This document shows, piece by piece, positions 5,430 to 5,615 of a stretch of DNA of 5,615 bases. The stretch covers positions 1 through 5,615 of the forward strand of contig DATJFQ010000011.1 in NCBI GenBank assembly GCA_035495555.1, written 5' to 3'. The notes beneath the pieces were generated by a model. That model did not search any database. It was not told the DNA's origin and saw nothing but the letters and a program-made list of their open reading frames with translations. The stretch comes from DATJFQ01 sp035495555. Its GTDB lineage: Bacteria > Acidobacteriota > Vicinamibacteria > Vicinamibacterales > 2-12-FULL-66-21. Every line of letters begins with the position of its first letter. The first letter of the stretch is position 1. The position numbers were made by a program, and so were the translations under genes.

Positions 5430-5527
5430 GCGAGGTGCGAGGTGCGAGGCGCGAGGCGGGAGGCGCGAGGCGCGAGACGCGAGGCGCGAGGCGGGAGGCG
5501 CGAGGCGGAAGGCGCGAGGCGGGAGGC
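5430..5527. repeat. 14-unit, 7-bp tandem repeat (consensus GCGAGGC)
   Basis: Fourteen heptads in perfect phase, mostly GCGAGGC, with GCGAGGT in the first two units (5430-5443) and variants GGGAGGC (5458, 5493, 5521), GCGAGAC (5472) and GGAAGGC (5507). Degenerate copies continue to about 5543. The variants recur in partly regular order, suggesting duplication of multi-unit blocks. Because 7 is not a multiple of 3, 21 bp encode a seven-residue peptide repeat in any frame; on the minus strand this reads as Ala-Ser-Arg-Leu-Ala-Pro-Arg. All three minus-strand frames stay open through the phased units, so an open frame here is not evidence of coding. The array begins 7 bp upstream of the rpoZ -10 hexamer. 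Confidence 0.93.
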
Positions 5528-5543
5528 GCGGGAGCGCGACGCC

Positions 5544-5615
5544 TCACCAGCGACGGGGGCGAGGACGGGCGCCCGCTTCGCGCGGAGGCGGCTCCTCGTC
5601 GACATGTCTTTCCGG
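5544..5615 (-). other. Right-edge segment, possibly the 3' end of a gene upstream of rpoZ
   Basis: Seventy-two bases remain beyond the repeat. On the minus strand one frame ends at a TGA (5544-5546) just before the repeat and would give 23 residues of an upstream protein ending R-R-W. A second frame, which has the higher G/C content at third codon positions, stays open into rpoZ; the third is open too. gmk often precedes rpoZ in bacteria, but nothing here is diagnostic of it. Too short to assign. Confidence 0.25.

Noticed and set aside
5430..5527. CRISPR array or MITE
   Set aside because: The units are only 7 bp, directly adjacent with no spacers, and there are no terminal inverted repeats.
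5182..5547. 121-residue minus-strand ORF rich in Ser-Arg-Leu-Ala-Pro
   Set aside because: It arises from the 7-bp repeat being open in all frames and then runs out of frame over rpoZ.

Overview
The window is GC-rich (roughly two-thirds G+C by eye) and almost completely coding. It looks like chromosomal housekeeping DNA from a high-GC bacterium. The form of the omega subunit, the Memo/AMMECR1 pair and the start-site style suggest Acidobacteriota, perhaps Vicinamibacteria; this is an inference from memory of similar proteins, not a search result.

Layout, left to right. (1) 1-657, minus: 5' part of an exported zinc-dependent hydrolase of the S1/P1 nuclease - phospholipase C fold, cut by the left edge. 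(2) 685-1590, plus: nfo, endonuclease IV, divergent from (1) across 27 bp. (3) 1605-2982, minus: amrB (Memo-like) then amrA (AMMECR1 domain), overlapping by 11 bp and convergent with nfo. These are two of the three parts of the functionally unsolved AmmeMemoRadiSam set; the radical SAM partner is not here. (4) 3005-4773, plus: gatC-gatA, overlapping by 4 bp and divergent from amrB across 22 bp. They encode two subunits of the Asp-tRNA(Asn)/Glu-tRNA(Gln) amidotransferase; gatB is not here. (5) 4787-5086, minus: a 99-residue, very hydrophobic membrane protein of unknown function. (6) 5162-5410, minus: rpoZ, RNA polymerase omega. (7) 5430-5527: a 14-unit, 7-bp tandem repeat directly upstream of the rpoZ promoter, followed to the right edge by DNA that could be the tail of another gene.

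The main observation is regulatory. All five genes that begin a transcription unit with no gene close upstream (the hydrolase, nfo, amrB, gatC, rpoZ) have a -10-like hexamer (TANNNT in four, CATAAT in one) exactly 6 nt before the start codon, and none has a Shine-Dalgarno sequence. This predicts transcription starting at the first base of the start codon, that is, leaderless mRNAs. It also independently supports the chosen starts, including GTG for gatC. The amrB and gatC hexamers point in opposite directions and share one TA step, so the two operons appear to be driven from a single bidirectional promoter core. The only other gene heading its own stretch, the small membrane protein, instead has a purine-rich ribosome site and a TANNNT box further upstream.
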